Of a stretch of DNA of 64,000 nucleotides, positions 27,640-39,179 are shown one piece after another (the stretch's first letter is position 1; each line of letters begins with the position of its first letter). The position numbers and the translations under genes are program-made. The stretch comes from Leptospirales bacterium (GTDB lineage: Bacteria; Spirochaetota; Leptospiria; Leptospirales; Leptonemataceae): contig JAIBBM010000013.1 in NCBI GenBank assembly GCA_019694685.1, forward strand, positions 1-64,000, in the 5' to 3' direction. The notes under the pieces were generated by a model. It saw only the letters and a list, made by a program, of their open reading frames with translations. It was not told the DNA's origin and made no database searches.

Positions 27640-27674
27640 GTCCTCTTTCAGAGATTCTTTCGACGCAGAGGTCG

Positions 27675-28325
27675 TCAATGAATATTCGAAGACCGCCACT
27701 TCCAGAATACGAAGCCTGCGACCGCAACCACAGCAACGATGATAAATACCGTATTGTACAACTTCAAATATACAAGTACGAGTTCCCAGTTGCGGCCGAG
27801 AGTGTAGCCTCCCGCCGTCAAAAGCCCGTTCCACAGCACAACACCCAGGGCGAAGCAAAGCATGTAGAGGGGCAGAGAGACCCTCGAAATTCCCGCCACT
27901 ATGCTCACAAAAAAACGGACTCCCGCAGAAAATCGCGACACGATGACGAAGTAAAGACCATAGCGATTGAACCACAGACCCGTCTTCTCGATGCTTTCTT
28001 GCGAAACCGCTTCATGCAGACTGTTCTTCAACCAGGCCGGACGCGAAACGCTGCGTTCCATTCTCCGCGCAAGTTCGAGAGCCCTGTGTCCAAGCATATA
28101 CATCACAAATGCGCCGGCCACACTGCCCGCGAATCCAGCAAAGAATACAATGGGCAAGGACATCACTCCGCGGGCGGCAAGAAAGCCCGAGAATGCTAGA
28201 ATTGTGTCTCCGGGATACGGAGGAAAAACGTTCTCCATGAACGCAGAAAAAAAGAAGAATGCAAACATGACCCAGGAAGGCATGCTTTCGATCCACTGAA
28301 GAGAATGAAGAACCTGCTCATCCAT
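27675..28325 (-). CDS. DedA family inner-membrane protein
   Basis: 216 residues with four to five hydrophobic segments. It has the DedA motifs PGDTILAFSGFLA, the gap-rich GSVAGAFVMYMLGH and the Arg-containing VSRFSAGVRFFVSIVAG. DedA proteins are inner-membrane lipid-scramblase-like proteins, some of which recycle undecaprenyl phosphate, the carrier lipid for O-antigen and peptidoglycan. ATG 28325 is chosen; a TTG two codons earlier is in frame. It follows the coiled-coil protein gene by 6 bp. Confidence 0.88.
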   Translation of the reverse strand: MDEQVLHSLQWIESMPSWVMFAFFFFSAFMENVFPPYPGDTILAFSGFLAARGVMSLPIVFFAGFAGSVAGAFVMYMLGHRALELARRMERSVSRPAWLKNSLHEAVSQESIEKTGLWFNRYGLYFVIVSRFSAGVRFFVSIVAGISRVSLPLYMLCFALGVVLWNGLLTAGGYTLGRNWELVLVYLKLYNTVFIIVAVVAVAGFVFWKWRSSNIH

Positions 28326-28331
28326 GCACAA

Positions 28332-29932
<1,601 letters not shown>

Positions 29933-29933
<1 letters not shown>

Positions 29934-30337
29934 TGAGAATCACAAGCCGCGGCCGCTACGGCCTCAAAGCGATGATGGAATTGTCGTCGGGCGGGCTCTT
30001 GAAAACAAGAGAAATCTCGGAAAGGCAGAACATCCCGCAAAAATACCTCGAGCAAATCGTGCACCTCCTTCGAAAGAACGGGCTGGTATCGAGCATCCGC
30101 GGCGCAGAAGGCGGTTACAGACTCACTCGCTCTGCTTCTGAAATCACAATACTTGAAATACTCGAAGCTCTCGAAGGAGATCTATCCCTCATTGATCGCT
30201 CAGACAAGACATGGGATGAATCTACGGGTGGCTTCTGGAAAGAACTGGAGTCTCGCCTTCATGAAATGCTCAGCGTATCTCTGGCAGAATTCATGGCCTC
30301 TGGTTCTAAAAAAGGCGAACTAATGTACTACATCTAA
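29933..30337 (+). CDS. Rrf2-family transcriptional regulator without cluster cysteines
   Basis: 134 residues. The winged helix starts MRITSRGRYGLKAMMEL and contains EISERQNIPQKYLEQIVHLL and SIRGAEGGYRL, the classical Rrf2 DNA-binding region. The region where IscR/NsrR carry three cysteines for an Fe-S cluster has none; the whole protein lacks Cys. It therefore probably senses something other than cluster chemistry, as CymR does. It starts with GTG in a 1-nt overlap with gmd and ends just before a bidirectional terminator. Confidence 0.85.
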
Positions 30338-30341
30338 CAAA

Positions 30342-30363
30342 AAAGGCCGCTTTCGCGGCCTTT
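30342..30363. terminator. Bidirectional Rho-independent terminator
   Basis: A 9-bp perfect stem (AAAGGCCGC/GCGGCCTTT) closes a 4-nt loop. Read on the minus strand it has a GAAA loop and a run of T after the stem, which suits the end of the rplQ operon. Read on the plus strand it ends in TTTCTCC and can serve the Rrf2 gene. It separates the convergent gmd-Rrf2 and ribosomal blocks. Confidence 0.85.
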
Positions 30364-30369
30364 CTCCAA

Positions 30370-30909
30370 TCAGCTTGGAACGTCTGATTTCTTTTTACGG
30401 AAGCGATTGTACCACTTCTCTTTCTTGGCGTCTTTTTCGCTTGGAAGGCTCTTCTTGTCCTTACCTTTCTCCGGTGAGGATGAAGCTTTTCTTTCCTTTT
30501 CAGGTTTCTGCTTGCGAACCTTCTCTTTGCGTTCCACCAGTTCGATGATGCTCATCTTCGCGCTATCTTTGTCGCGTTCTGGAAGATGAATGATGCGCAG
30601 GTACCCACCGTTGCGTTCCTTGAAACGAGGCGCGATATCCTGAAGAAGTTTAACAGCCACGTCGCGATCGCGAACGTGCTTCAGAATTTCTCTCTTGCTG
30701 TGAACCACTTGCGCTTCGTTCATTTCGCCGGACACAGTGTGCTTCGCGCGAGTGATCAGCTTTTCCGCGTACGGACGAAGGACTTTTACCTTCGCACGCG
30801 TAGAAATGATTCTCTCATGGTCAAACAAGCTCGTTGCCATGTTGCGCATCATCGCTTTTCTGTGCGAAGATACGCGATTCAGTTGTTTTGTTTTGTTTCT
30901 CTTTCTCAT
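30370..30909 (-). CDS. rplQ: 50S ribosomal protein L17, C-terminally extended
   Basis: 179 residues. The first ~120 are ordinary L17 (MRKRNKTKQLNRVSSHRKAM, MATSLFDHERI, GGYLRIIHLP). The last ~58 residues form a Lys/Glu/Ser-rich, probably disordered tail ending in WYNRFRKKKSDVPS. L17 binds 23S rRNA near the tunnel exit. It is the last gene of the superlocus, after rpoA. The tail is longer than in most bacteria. Confidence 0.95.
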   Translation of the reverse strand: MRKRNKTKQLNRVSSHRKAMMRNMATSLFDHERIISTRAKVKVLRPYAEKLITRAKHTVSGEMNEAQVVHSKREILKHVRDRDVAVKLLQDIAPRFKERNGGYLRIIHLPERDKDSAKMSIIELVERKEKVRKQKPEKERKASSSPEKGKDKKSLPSEKDAKKEKWYNRFRKKKSDVPS

Positions 30910-30920
30910 GATGTCAGGCC

Positions 30921-31913
30921 TTAGTCGCGAGGCGCAAAAAAGTCGCGCATTCCGAATTCAAGATTGAGTCCCGCAAGTTTCTGGCGAATTTCTTCTACGC
31001 AGTTCGGGGAATAGTGACGTGATTTCTGAAGCTCTTCTTCGTTTCTGCGGACCAGATCCGCGAGAGTTTCGATTTCCAGGCTCTTGAGCACAGAAAGAGA
31101 GCGAACAGAAAGTTCGAGTTCTTCTACATGCTTCTCCAGATTGCGGCGAAGGTTCTCTTCGAGTTCATTTGTCTCATCGAGTTCTTCTTCCGGCTCTTCC
31201 TGGAAGTTAATAAATACAGTCAGATGTTCTTTGAGGATCTTGGCTGCCTGAGCCAGTGCATCTTCCGGCGCAATCGATCCGTCTGTCCATATGTCCAGAG
31301 TGATCTTTTCGTAGTCAGTGCGCTGTCCTACGCGTGTTTCTGATACATCGAGATTCGCGCGACGAACCGGCGAGAACAGAGCGTCCACTGCGATGGTTCC
31401 GATTTCATCAATGTTCTTCTTGAGAATTTCAGATGGAACATATCCGCGGCCGCGCTCAAACTGCACGTCCATGATCAGGTTTGCATCTTCGTTCAGAGTG
31501 GCTACGTGAAGCTCTGGATTGAGAATTTGAATGGATGAATCTACTGCAAAGTCAGCCGCAGTCAGTTGTCCTGCTCCGCGCTTTTCAATATGAATGATCT
31601 TAGGCTCATCGCGGCCTTCTGAATCATATGTGGCGCGAAGTTGCTTCAGATTCAAGATAATGCGTGTAACGTCCTCTACCACGCCTTCAATTGTGCTGAA
31701 CTCGTGAGCCACGCCTTCAATACGAACCGCAGTGATTGCAGTTCCTTCAATAGAAGACATGAGAGTACGACGGAGAGAATTTCCAACGGTGGCACCAAAT
31801 CCGCGCTCGAATGGTTCCGCCACAAAGCGTCCGTAGTTCGGCTGAGTTGTTTCATGGCCGAATTCAACCTGACGGGGTCTCTTCAGGCCTTTCATCAAAT
31901 GCTTCAAATTCAT
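30921..31913 (-). CDS. rpoA: RNA polymerase alpha subunit
   Basis: 330 residues. The N-terminal assembly domain has [17 protein letters not shown] and the C-terminal domain (from about residue 255) has [20 protein letters not shown], so the UP-element/activator-contact domain is present. ATG 31913 (MNLKHL) has AGGAG ten bases upstream; a TTG further out lies on top of that site. rpoA follows rpsK directly, with only 42 bp between and no rpsD. Confidence 0.96.
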   Translation of the reverse strand: MNLKHLMKGLKRPRQVEFGHETTQPNYGRFVAEPFERGFGATVGNSLRRTLMSSIEGTAITAVRIEGVAHEFSTIEGVVEDVTRIILNLKQLRATYDSEGRDEPKIIHIEKRGAGQLTAADFAVDSSIQILNPELHVATLNEDANLIMDVQFERGRGYVPSEILKKNIDEIGTIAVDALFSPVRRANLDVSETRVGQRTDYEKITLDIWTDGSIAPEDALAQAAKILKEHLTVFINFQEEPEEELDETNELEENLRRNLEKHVEELELSVRSLSVLKSLEIETLADLVRRNEEELQKSRHYSPNCVEEIRQKLAGLNLEFGMRDFFAPRD

Positions 31914-31955
31914 GGTACGCTTGTCTCCTTCCAAATTTTCGAAAATCGAGGGTGA

Positions 31956-32336
31956 TTAGACGCGACGACGTTTGCGAGGACGACACCCATTGTGTGGCAG
32001 TGGAGTGATGTCCTTGATGGATCGTACATGAATGCCTTCGATAGAGATGGCTCGAATTGCAGATTCGCGACCAATTCCTGGACCTTTCACGAATACATCT
32101 ACTTCGCGCACACCTGATTCTTTTGCTTTTTCAGATGCATTGCGGGCTGCCATCTGTGCTGCGTATGGCGTAGACTTGCGAGAGCCTTTGAAGCTCATGT
32201 GACCCGCGGAAGACCACGCAAGAACATTGCCCTGCAGGTCTGTAATTGTGATGATCGTGTTGTTGAACGACGCTTGAATCAGCGCCTTCCCACGTGGAAC
32301 ATTGCGCTTTTCTTTCTTCTTCTGTGCTACAGCCAT
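31956..32336 (-). CDS. rpsK: 30S ribosomal protein S11
   Basis: 126 residues, ordinary length. It has [31 protein letters not shown] and the C-terminal THIL-equivalent [18 protein letters not shown]. It binds the 16S platform near the E site. It stands 14 bp after rpsM. Confidence 0.96.
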   Translation of the reverse strand: MAVAQKKKEKRNVPRGKALIQASFNNTIITITDLQGNVLAWSSAGHMSFKGSRKSTPYAAQMAARNASEKAKESGVREVDVFVKGPGIGRESAIRAISIEGIHVRSIKDITPLPHNGCRPRKRRRV

Positions 32337-32350
32337 ATTCTAAATTCCGA

Positions 32351-32734
32351 TTAACCTTTCGTTGGTGCTTTCTTCTTATTTGCCACAGTCTTTTTCACAC
32401 CCTTGCGAGTGCGTGCATTGGTGCGAGTGCGCTGACCATTTGCAGGAAGACCCATACGATGACGGAGGCCTCTGTAAGCACCAATGTCCATGAGACGCTT
32501 GATGTTCAGGTTCAATTCAGTGCGAAGGTCCCCTTCGAGGCGGCAGTTTTGCGCGATGTAATTGCGAATGGCGTTGACTTGCTTTTCATCAAGATCTCCG
32601 ACCTTGATGTTCTCATCTACACCGGCTGCTCCGAGAATCTTTGCAGCCTGGCTTTTGCCGATTCCATAAATGTAAGTCAGGCCTACAACAGCCCGCTTTT
32701 CTTTTGGTAGATCAATTCCCGCGATACGAGCCAT
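32351..32734 (-). CDS. rpsM: 30S ribosomal protein S13
   Basis: 127 residues. [20 protein letters not shown] and the basic tail [18 protein letters not shown] are typical. S13 contacts the P-site tRNA and the B1 bridges with L5. Its ATG overlaps the rpmJ stop by one base (TAATG). Confidence 0.96.
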   Translation of the reverse strand: MARIAGIDLPKEKRAVVGLTYIYGIGKSQAAKILGAAGVDENIKVGDLDEKQVNAIRNYIAQNCRLEGDLRTELNLNIKRLMDIGAYRGLRHRMGLPANGQRTRTNARTRKGVKKTVANKKKAPTKG

Positions 32735-32847
32735 TATCCTTGCCTCTGCTTATGACGTGGGTTTTCGCAAATGACGCGAATCACACCACCGCGTCGGATC
32801 ACCCGACAATTGGTACAAAGTTTTTTTACCGATACTCTAACTTTCAT
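32734..32847 (-). CDS. rpmJ: 50S ribosomal protein L36 (zinc-binding form)
   Basis: A 37-residue protein beginning [19 protein letters not shown] and ending NPRHKQRQG. The CTNC pair, the later Cys and the final His give the Zn-binding ribbon (C+ form). It lies between infA (3 bp upstream) and rpsM (1-nt overlap), the usual place. Confidence 0.95.
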   Translation of the reverse strand: MKVRVSVKKLCTNCRVIRRGGVIRVICENPRHKQRQG

Positions 32848-32850
32848 AGG

Positions 32851-33069
32851 TCACTTCTTCCTGAACGTGATTCTGCCTCGCGTCAAATCGTAGGGAGAAA
32901 GCTCCACTACCACTTTGTCGCCTGGCAGAATGCGAATGTAATGCATGCGCATCTTACCGGAAATGTGAGCAAGAACCTTGTGCCCATTGTCCAAAACGAC
33001 GCGAAACATCGCATTCGGGAGGGGTTCCACAACGGTTCCTTCTACTTCTATTGCTTCTTCTTTTGCCAC
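32851..33069 (-). CDS. infA: Translation initiation factor IF-1
   Basis: 72 residues, a single OB fold with [22 protein letters not shown] and RGRITFRKK, matching bacterial IF-1 over its whole length. It blocks the A site during initiation. It lies between adk (46 bp upstream, with a small hairpin in the gap) and rpmJ. Confidence 0.95.
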   Translation of the reverse strand: MAKEEAIEVEGTVVEPLPNAMFRVVLDNGHKVLAHISGKMRMHYIRILPGDKVVVELSPYDLTRGRITFRKK

Positions 33070-33084
33070 GGTTAAGAAATTGTC

Positions 33085-33116
33085 AGACTTGAGGAACGAC
33101 CTGCCCTGTCAAGTCT
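33085..33116 (-). other. Hairpin in the adk-infA gap
   Basis: A perfect 8-bp inverted repeat (AGACTTGA/TCAAGTCT) with a 16-nt loop overlaps the last base of the adk stop codon and lies just ahead of infA. There is no T run after it, so it is unlikely to be a terminator. It could be an mRNA processing or stability element. Confidence 0.4.
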
Positions 33117-33685
33117 CACTTAATCTTCTCCAGTGGGGAAAGAATTCTTGACGTTACCTCTTCTAGAGTGCCCTCTCCGGGTACCTCAACGAGCACGCCT
33201 TCTTTGCGATAGTAGTCTATGAGCGGCCGCGTCTGGCTGTGATATGTGTCCAGGCGACTCTTGATAACGGGTTCCGTATCATCCGGACGACCCTCTTTCT
33301 TGGCGCGATCCAGGAGTCTGGCAATGAGCAGGTCGTCACGAACGTCCAGATTCAGTGCGATCTGCAATGGAGTTTTGATTTCAGCGAGCATCGCTTTGAG
33401 CGCATCCGCCTGCTCGAGAGTGCGAGGAAAACCATCCAGGATGTAACCCTTTTGTGCGTCCGGTTCGCGAATGCGGTCCTTCACAATTCCAATCACAACG
33501 GAGTCAGGGACGAGTTTGCCTGCGTCCATATACTCTTTCGCCTTCTTGCCCATGTCCGTTCCATTCTTTACGGCGGCACGGAGAATCTCACCGGTAGACA
33601 CCTGCGGAATCCCATAACGATCACAAATGATCTTCGCCTGCGTTCCTTTTCCCGCGCCCGGAGGCCCCATGAAGACGATGCGCAT
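33116..33685 (-). CDS. adk: Adenylate kinase, short-LID form
   Basis: 189 residues. P-loop [10 protein letters not shown], the AMP-binding [20 protein letters not shown] and a short LID ([13 protein letters not shown]) without zinc cysteines. It catalyses ATP + AMP = 2 ADP. It follows secY by 4 bp, the usual spc-operon position; map is absent. Confidence 0.95.
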   Translation of the reverse strand: MRIVFMGPPGAGKGTQAKIICDRYGIPQVSTGEILRAAVKNGTDMGKKAKEYMDAGKLVPDSVVIGIVKDRIREPDAQKGYILDGFPRTLEQADALKAMLAEIKTPLQIALNLDVRDDLLIARLLDRAKKEGRPDDTEPVIKSRLDTYHSQTRPLIDYYRKEGVLVEVPGEGTLEEVTSRILSPLEKIK

Positions 33686-33689
33686 AAGA

Positions 33690-35042
33690 CTATCTTCCCT
33701 TGATTCTGCCCTTTTTCATGAAGCCGTCGTAGTTGCGCATGATCAGCTGCGACTCGATTTGCTTCAGAGTATCGAGTGCAACACCCACGATGATCAGCAG
33801 GGATGTCCCGCCGAACGTATATGCAAGACCCTGGATGTTCGCATTCGCCTTAAATCCGAGAAAGTTGATGATCAAATAAGGAGCAAGGGCCAATCCCGCC
33901 AGAAAGATCGCGCCCGGTAAAATGATGCGATTCAGAGTAGACTCTACATATTCTTTCGTGTGAGTTCCTGGGCGAATCCCCGGTACAAATCCACCGTACT
34001 TCTTCAAGTTCTCCGAAAGCTCCTGCGGATTGATATAGATCGCAGTGTAGAAGTATGCGAAGAAGATGATGAGAATTGTGTAAATAGTGTAATACGGGAG
34101 CTGTTTGTAGAACTCGGGCGCAAAAGGATTGAGCCAATCCTGGAGAATGCGCCAACCGATCCATCCGCGTGAGTCTTCGCCGAGCATTCCAATTACAGTC
34201 TGAGGGAAAAGAAGAAGAGACGAAGCGAAGATGATTGGCATTACGTTCGCGGAGTTCAGTTTGAACTGAATGCTCTGGCTTCTTGCCTGAACCAGACGCC
34301 TTCCCTGCATCTTCTTTCCATACTGGAGAGGGATCTTGCGCACACCTTGCGAAAGCAGGATGGTAAGCGCGATTAGAATCAAGAACAAAGAGACCAGGAT
34401 GACAATATCAAAAGGAGAAATGCTTTTGTCTTTCATCATCTGCGCAAGCTTGCTGGGCAGTTGCGCAATGATACCGGAGAAAATAATCAGAGATGCACCG
34501 TTTCCGATGCCGCGCTCTGTGATTTGTTCACCCATCCACATAAGTAGAATGGTGCCTGTAGTGATTGCCCCGAGGCCAACGACGAAGAACCACGTACGCG
34601 CCATACGAACAAACGGCTCACCGTTGTTTGGATTCTTCTGATCTACAGCCCAGACCAGGATAAACAGCGCCTGGATTGCACAGAGAAGAACCGTTCCATA
34701 ACGAGTGTACTGATTGATCTTGCGCCGCCCGTCTTCTCCTTCACGCTGCATTCTTGCCAGCTGTGGAATCACAACTGTCAGAAGGCTCATGATGATGGAG
34801 GCGGAAATGTAGGGCATGATCCCCAGAGAGAAGATCGACAACTTAAAGAGCGCCCCGCCTGAGAACACATTCACAACGTCCAGGAATGACTGGCCTGGCG
34901 GGCGTGACTGAGCCACTGCGATCGGATTGACGCCTGGAATCGTAATGAAGGACCCAAGGCGATAAACGATCACAAGCCCCGCAGTAAAAAGAATCTTACG
35001 ACGGAGCTCGGGGATCTTGAAGATGTTGATCAGTGCGTTCAT
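33690..35042 (-). CDS. secY: Protein translocase subunit SecY
   Basis: 450 residues with ten hydrophobic segments. It starts [20 protein letters not shown] and has the plug/lateral gate region and the conserved cytosolic loop [15 protein letters not shown]. It forms the SecYEG channel; its SecE partner is at 59378-59563. Its start overlaps the rplO stop by 4 nt. Confidence 0.96.
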   Translation of the reverse strand: MNALINIFKIPELRRKILFTAGLVIVYRLGSFITIPGVNPIAVAQSRPPGQSFLDVVNVFSGGALFKLSIFSLGIMPYISASIIMSLLTVVIPQLARMQREGEDGRRKINQYTRYGTVLLCAIQALFILVWAVDQKNPNNGEPFVRMARTWFFVVGLGAITTGTILLMWMGEQITERGIGNGASLIIFSGIIAQLPSKLAQMMKDKSISPFDIVILVSLFLILIALTILLSQGVRKIPLQYGKKMQGRRLVQARSQSIQFKLNSANVMPIIFASSLLLFPQTVIGMLGEDSRGWIGWRILQDWLNPFAPEFYKQLPYYTIYTILIIFFAYFYTAIYINPQELSENLKKYGGFVPGIRPGTHTKEYVESTLNRIILPGAIFLAGLALAPYLIINFLGFKANANIQGLAYTFGGTSLLIIVGVALDTLKQIESQLIMRNYDGFMKKGRIKGR

Positions 35043-35629
35043 GCACGTCCCTTACCAAGGCGCGTTTTGCGCTGGGCTTTTTTCTCGAACTTACGGTCTA
35101 CGCGAGGAATGTAATCAGGCCTTATTGTGCAGGTTCCACCGGACTTTTCAATGGCTGCTTTCGCAGTCGCAGAGAATGCATCCGCTGTAACAGACAGCTT
35201 ACCCGACACGGTTCCCACTCCGAGGATCTTCACAGGCATACCGGGGCGTGAAATCAAACCTTTGCCTTTGAGTGCTTCTGGATTCACTTCACCGCTGAAG
35301 CCGGCCTCTGTCAGGTCCTTGAGGTTTACCACCTGGTAGCGAGTCGCGAAAATATTGGTAAATCCGCGTTTTGGAATACGCAAACGAAGTGGGTTCTGTC
35401 CACCTTCGAAGCCAAGCTTCTTCTTGTAGCCGGCACGCGCTTTCTGGCCTTTCTGGCCACGACCTGAAGTCTTGCCGGCACCGGTGGCGCGGCCACGTCC
35501 GATGCGCTTGCCTTCTTTACGAGATCCTTCCGGTGGAGCAATGCTCACGGCTGCCTTTGCTCTTTTCGCCTTCGCTTTTTTACGAGCAGGAAGCAGATTG
35601 GAAAGCCCTGCGATTTCTTTCTTTGCCAT
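35039..35629 (-). CDS. rplO: 50S ribosomal protein L15, N-terminally extended
   Basis: 196 residues from ATG 35629; the open frame to 35662 would run into rpmD. The L15 core starts around [18 protein letters not shown]. Ahead of it is an unusual Lys/Ala-rich segment of about 35 residues ([17 protein letters not shown]) that most L15 proteins lack. L15 is a late-assembly protein of the large subunit. Confidence 0.93.
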   Translation of the reverse strand: MAKKEIAGLSNLLPARKKAKAKRAKAAVSIAPPEGSRKEGKRIGRGRATGAGKTSGRGQKGQKARAGYKKKLGFEGGQNPLRLRIPKRGFTNIFATRYQVVNLKDLTEAGFSGEVNPEALKGKGLISRPGMPVKILGVGTVSGKLSVTADAFSATAKAAIEKSGGTCTIRPDYIPRVDRKFEKKAQRKTRLGKGRA

Positions 35630-35642
35630 TGTTAATATATCC

Positions 35643-35831
35643 TTACTTTTTCGCTGATTCAACCGTGATCAAATAAGACACGGTGCGAATCATACCGGCC
35701 AGCTGCGGAGTCATTTTGTGACTGCGCTTTTCGCCGATCTTCCAGAGTCCCAGTGCGCGAAGCGTTCCACGATGCTTGGGCACGCGACCAACCGGGCTCT
35801 TAACAAGAGTGATGGTGACTTGCTCGCCCAT
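35643..35831 (-). CDS. rpmD: 50S ribosomal protein L30
   Basis: 62 residues with VTITLVKSPVGRVPKHRGT and LRALGLWKIG, the standard short bacterial L30. The start overlaps the rpsE stop by one base and rplO follows after 13 bp. Confidence 0.94.
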   Translation of the reverse strand: MGEQVTITLVKSPVGRVPKHRGTLRALGLWKIGEKRSHKMTPQLAGMIRTVSYLITVESAKK

Positions 35832-36370
35832 TATGCCGCTCCCTTACCGCCGAAGATGTGCTGGAGAGACACGCCGCGCTTGCGCGCAGACATGATTGGA
35901 GTCTCCATTTGTTCGAGTGCGTCCAGAGTAGCACGCACCACATTCACAGGATTCTTCGAGCCGATTACTTTGCTCAGTACGTCATGAATTCCAGCCTGCT
36001 CTACTACAGCGCGCACCGCTTCTCCAGCGATGATCCCTGTTCCAGGCGTTGCAGGCAAAAGTGTTACGCGGGTTGCTTTGAAACGACCCACAACTTCGTG
36101 AGGAATCGTGTTCTTGCGAGTCAAACGAACATGACGCAATTGTCTGCGCGCAGACTCGATCGCCTTACGAATGGCGTCCGGTACTTCGTTCGCTTTGCCC
36201 AGACCAATTCCAACGCGGCCGTGGTTGTCTCCCACGACTGCAAGAGCGTTGAAAGAGAATCTACGACCGCCCTTCACAACTTTTGAAACGCGGTTGATCT
36301 TTACAACTTTCTCGGAGAATTCCTTCTCCATTTCCTGATGCTGGTGTTGATGTCTTTCTCTTTCGCTCAT
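35831..36370 (-). CDS. rpsE: 30S ribosomal protein S5
   Basis: 179 residues. The S5 core has [18 protein letters not shown] and [12 protein letters not shown]. The N-terminus carries an odd His/Gln/Glu-rich lead ([16 protein letters not shown]) before it. S5 lines the mRNA entry site. GGAG lies eight bases before the ATG. Confidence 0.95.
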   Translation of the reverse strand: MSERERHQHQHQEMEKEFSEKVVKINRVSKVVKGGRRFSFNALAVVGDNHGRVGIGLGKANEVPDAIRKAIESARRQLRHVRLTRKNTIPHEVVGRFKATRVTLLPATPGTGIIAGEAVRAVVEQAGIHDVLSKVIGSKNPVNVVRATLDALEQMETPIMSARKRGVSLQHIFGGKGAA

Positions 36371-36372
36371 AA

Positions 36373-36735
36373 TTAAAACTCCAGTCCTTTTGCGCGCGCC
36401 GCATCTGCAAACTCAGCAATCTTGCCGTGATACAAAATGCCGCGACGGTCCAGTACGATCTGCTTGATTCCCAGCTTCAAAATTCGGTCTGCCATAAGCT
36501 CGCCCAGTTTCTTTGCCGCAGCCTTGTTCTTTGTTCCGCCAGACTTAAACGCTTCTTCCATTGTGCTTGCATGAGCGAGAGTAACGCCTTTCGCATCATC
36601 AATCAGTTGAACCGCGAGGAAGCGATTGGAACGATTGAAAACGAGTCTTGGACGCGCTTTGCGAGAACGAATAGCGAAACGGACGCGGTCACGACGGCGC
36701 CCAAGTCTTTCCTGTTTCTGTGCGATGCGATTCAT
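36373..36735 (-). CDS. rplR: 50S ribosomal protein L18
   Basis: 120 residues with [19 protein letters not shown] and the C-terminal [19 protein letters not shown] typical of L18, which binds 5S rRNA. It lies 2 bp ahead of rpsE. Confidence 0.95.
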   Translation of the reverse strand: MNRIAQKQERLGRRRDRVRFAIRSRKARPRLVFNRSNRFLAVQLIDDAKGVTLAHASTMEEAFKSGGTKNKAAAKKLGELMADRILKLGIKQIVLDRRGILYHGKIAEFADAARAKGLEF

Positions 36736-36738
36736 GGC

Positions 36739-37290
36739 TTATTTACCTTTCCCCGCTTTACCGGTCTTACCAGCTTTGCGACGGATGTTTTCACCCGCAT
36801 ACTTGATCCCCTTCCCTTTGTAAGGTTCTGGTGGACGCAGCGAACGAATTTCAGATGCAGTTTGACCCACTTTCTGGCGGTCAATTCCAGTAATATCAAG
36901 ACGAACCTGGTCGGTTACTTGCACTTTGATTCCGGCAGGAACCTGAAACTTTACTTCATGCGAATACCCAAGTGAGAAACTCAGATCCGCACCTTTCATC
37001 TGCGCGCGATAACCAACACCAACGAGCTCCAGCTTCTTTTCCCAGCCCTTGCTCACTCCGATCACGGAGTTCATGAGGATAGCGCGAGCCATGCCATGCT
37101 TTTGCTTCAATGGCATCTCATCGTTGGCTCTCTTGAGATTCACCACTCCGCCTTCTTTGCTCAGCGTAATGCCGGCAGGAAGAGGTGATTCAAGAGTCCC
37201 GAGCGGACCTTTTACTTTCAGCTTGTCGCCAGATGCTTCTACATCTACGCCCTGAGGCAGCTGAATGGGTGCATTTCCAATTCTAGACAT
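36739..37290 (-). CDS. rplF: 50S ribosomal protein L6
   Basis: 183 residues. It starts MSRIGNAPIQLPQGVDVE and has the second-domain RSLRPPEPYKGKGIKYAGE. A short Lys/Gly-rich tail (AGKTGKAGKGK) is added. L6 lies near the factor-binding region of 23S rRNA. Confidence 0.95.
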   Translation of the reverse strand: MSRIGNAPIQLPQGVDVEASGDKLKVKGPLGTLESPLPAGITLSKEGGVVNLKRANDEMPLKQKHGMARAILMNSVIGVSKGWEKKLELVGVGYRAQMKGADLSFSLGYSHEVKFQVPAGIKVQVTDQVRLDITGIDRQKVGQTASEIRSLRPPEPYKGKGIKYAGENIRRKAGKTGKAGKGK

Positions 37291-37303
37291 ACCGGTCTCC
37301 TGA

Positions 37304-37699
37304 TTACCACACGCGGCAGATCAATTCGCCACCCACATTCTGTGTGCGCGCTTCTCTGCCTGTCATCACGCCTTTTGGCGTAGAGAGGATCGAAAGTCCG
37401 AGGTGATTTCGAACCGGACGAACCTCAGTCGCTTTAATATAGAAGCGACGGCCTGGGCTGGATACTCTTTGCAGCTGGCGAATCACCGGCTGACGGCCAG
37501 AGTACTTCAACATTACATCCAGCTCGGACTTCTGTTTGTCCTTCCGAACCGCATAATCCTCAATGAACCCTTCGCGTTTGAGGATGTCGAGGATCGCGAT
37601 CTTAAGACGTGATCCGCCGAACGTAACCTTAGGATGTTTGGCCCGCGACGCGTTGCGAATTCTCGTGAGCATATCTGCTATTGGATCTGAAAGACTCAT
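37304..37699 (-). CDS. rpsH: 30S ribosomal protein S8
   Basis: 131 residues. SDPIADMLTRIRNASRAKH and LSTPKGVMTGREAR are characteristic. S8 is a primary 16S rRNA binder and, in E. coli, the translational repressor of the spc operon. It lies between rpsN and rplF. Confidence 0.95.
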   Translation of the reverse strand: MSLSDPIADMLTRIRNASRAKHPKVTFGGSRLKIAILDILKREGFIEDYAVRKDKQKSELDVMLKYSGRQPVIRQLQRVSSPGRRFYIKATEVRPVRNHLGLSILSTPKGVMTGREARTQNVGGELICRVW

Positions 37700-37718
37700 C
37701 TATATTACTCCAAATGTT

Positions 37719-37904
37719 TTACCAGGACGACTTGATGACGCCTGGAATTTGACCGAAACCGGCCAGCTTACGAAAGCAAATACGGCACATATCAAAGCGC
37801 CTCATGTAGGCACGCGGACGCCCGCACACCGGACAGCGGTTGTATTCCCTCACTTTGAAGGCTTGTTTCCGCTTGTGTTTTTCCCTCAGGCTCTTCTTTG
37901 CCAT
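37719..37904 (-). CDS. rpsN: 30S ribosomal protein S14, zinc-binding type Z
   Basis: 61 residues from ATG 37904 ([13 protein letters not shown]). [14 protein letters not shown] followed by CRICF gives the four-cysteine zinc ribbon of the short, Zn-dependent S14 form. A longer open frame to 38003 overlaps rplE and is not part of S14. Confidence 0.95.
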   Translation of the reverse strand: MAKKSLREKHKRKQAFKVREYNRCPVCGRPRAYMRRFDMCRICFRKLAGFGQIPGVIKSSW

Positions 37905-37911
37905 GATACCC

Positions 37912-38460
37912 TCACTTCTTTCCTTTGCTAAACGGCATGCCAATCGCTTCGAGCAATGCGAATGCTTCTTCGTTTGTAGGCGCCGTGGTAACGATCGTAA
38001 CATTCATCCCGTGGTAATTTTGAACTTTATCCACATCGATTTCTGGGAAAATGATCTGCTCTTTCAGAGAAAGATTGTAGTTCCCGCGGCCGTCGAAACC
38101 TGATGGGTTGAGGCCCTTGAAGTCGCGAACACGAGGCAGTGCAATCGTGATGAACCTTTCAAGGAATTCAAACATGCGATCGCCACGCATTGTGACTTTG
38201 CAGCCGAGAACCATTCCCTCGCGCACTTTGAACGTTGCAATGGACTTGCGAGCGATTGTTTTCACTGGCTTCTGGCCGCTTACCTGCGCCATTTCTTCAA
38301 TCGCACTTTCAAATTGCTTTGGATTGGCAGCCGCTTCGCCGGATCCGTAGTTCAGAACAACCTTTTCAAATCGCGGAACTTGCATCACGGACGAATACGC
38401 GAACTGCTTCTGGAGCTGCGGAATCACGCTCTCTGCGTATTTCTTTTTAAGAAGGGACAT
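37912..38460 (-). CDS. rplE: 50S ribosomal protein L5
   Basis: 182 residues with [33 protein letters not shown] and [16 protein letters not shown], which match L5. It binds 5S rRNA and contacts the P-site tRNA. Its ATG shares one base with the rplX stop. Confidence 0.96.
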   Translation of the reverse strand: MSLLKKKYAESVIPQLQKQFAYSSVMQVPRFEKVVLNYGSGEAAANPKQFESAIEEMAQVSGQKPVKTIARKSIATFKVREGMVLGCKVTMRGDRMFEFLERFITIALPRVRDFKGLNPSGFDGRGNYNLSLKEQIIFPEIDVDKVQNYHGMNVTIVTTAPTNEEAFALLEAIGMPFSKGKK

Positions 38461-38786
38461 TACACTTCTCTCCCGTCAGGGCGAGTAACGCGGACTTTTT
38501 TTCCGTCCGGCTGGATCTTGTAACCCAGACGCACGCCCTTCTTCGACTTAGAGTCATAAAATAGTACATTGGAAATCGGCATGCTTTGCTCGAGCTCAAC
38601 TGTGCCGCCTTTCGGATTTTCCTGGCTTGGGCGCTGGAAACGCTTCACACGATTCACACCCTGCACGATGATGCGCGCCTTAGCTTTGTCCAGAGACATG
38701 ATCTTTCCGCGCTTTCCTTTTTGCTTGCCCGCAATGACGATCACTTCGTCGTCTTTGCGAAGCTTGGTTGAGAATTCAGCGGCCAT
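38460..38786 (-). CDS. rplX: 50S ribosomal protein L24
   Basis: 108 residues with the KOW motif [15 protein letters not shown] and [16 protein letters not shown]24 initiates 50S assembly. It directly abuts rplN with no gap. Confidence 0.95.
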   Translation of the reverse strand: MAAEFSTKLRKDDEVIVIAGKQKGKRGKIMSLDKAKARIIVQGVNRVKRFQRPSQENPKGGTVELEQSMPISNVLFYDSKSKKGVRLGYKIQPDGKKVRVTRPDGREV

Positions 38787-39179
38787 TTAGAGCACCTCCG
38801 GAGCGAGGGATACGATCTTAAGAAATTTGCGATCACGAAGTTCGCGGGCTACCGGTCCAAAGATACGAGTACCTTTGGGATTCATCTTATCGTCGATGAT
38901 CGCGCATGCGTTGTCATCGAAACGGATGATCGAGCCATCTGGACGACGGATCTCTTTGCGAGTGCGAACCACGACTGCCTTCTGAACAACCTTGTTATGA
39001 ACTTTCTTGCCAGTTGCGTCTTTGATCCCGTATGCAGGAATTGCATCTTTCACGGCGACAACGATGATATCACCTACACCGGCGTAACGCTTGCGCGATC
39101 CACCGAGTACTTTGATACACATTACTTTGCGGGCGCCAGTGTTATCCGCAACGTCTAGATATGTCTGCTGCTGAATCAT
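38787..39179 (-). CDS. rplN: 50S ribosomal protein L14
   Basis: 130 residues. [20 protein letters not shown] and [17 protein letters not shown] are standard. It forms intersubunit bridge B5/B8. The start overlaps the rpsQ stop by 4 nt. Confidence 0.96.
   Translation of the reverse strand: MIQQQTYLDVADNTGARKVMCIKVLGGSRKRYAGVGDIIVVAVKDAIPAYGIKDATGKKVHNKVVQKAVVVRTRKEIRRPDGSIIRFDDNACAIIDDKMNPKGTRIFGPVARELRDRKFLKIVSLAPEVL

Noticed and set aside
37905-38003. Longer start for rpsN
   Set aside because: It overlaps rplE, and the added residues are not part of S14; MAKKS is the family start.
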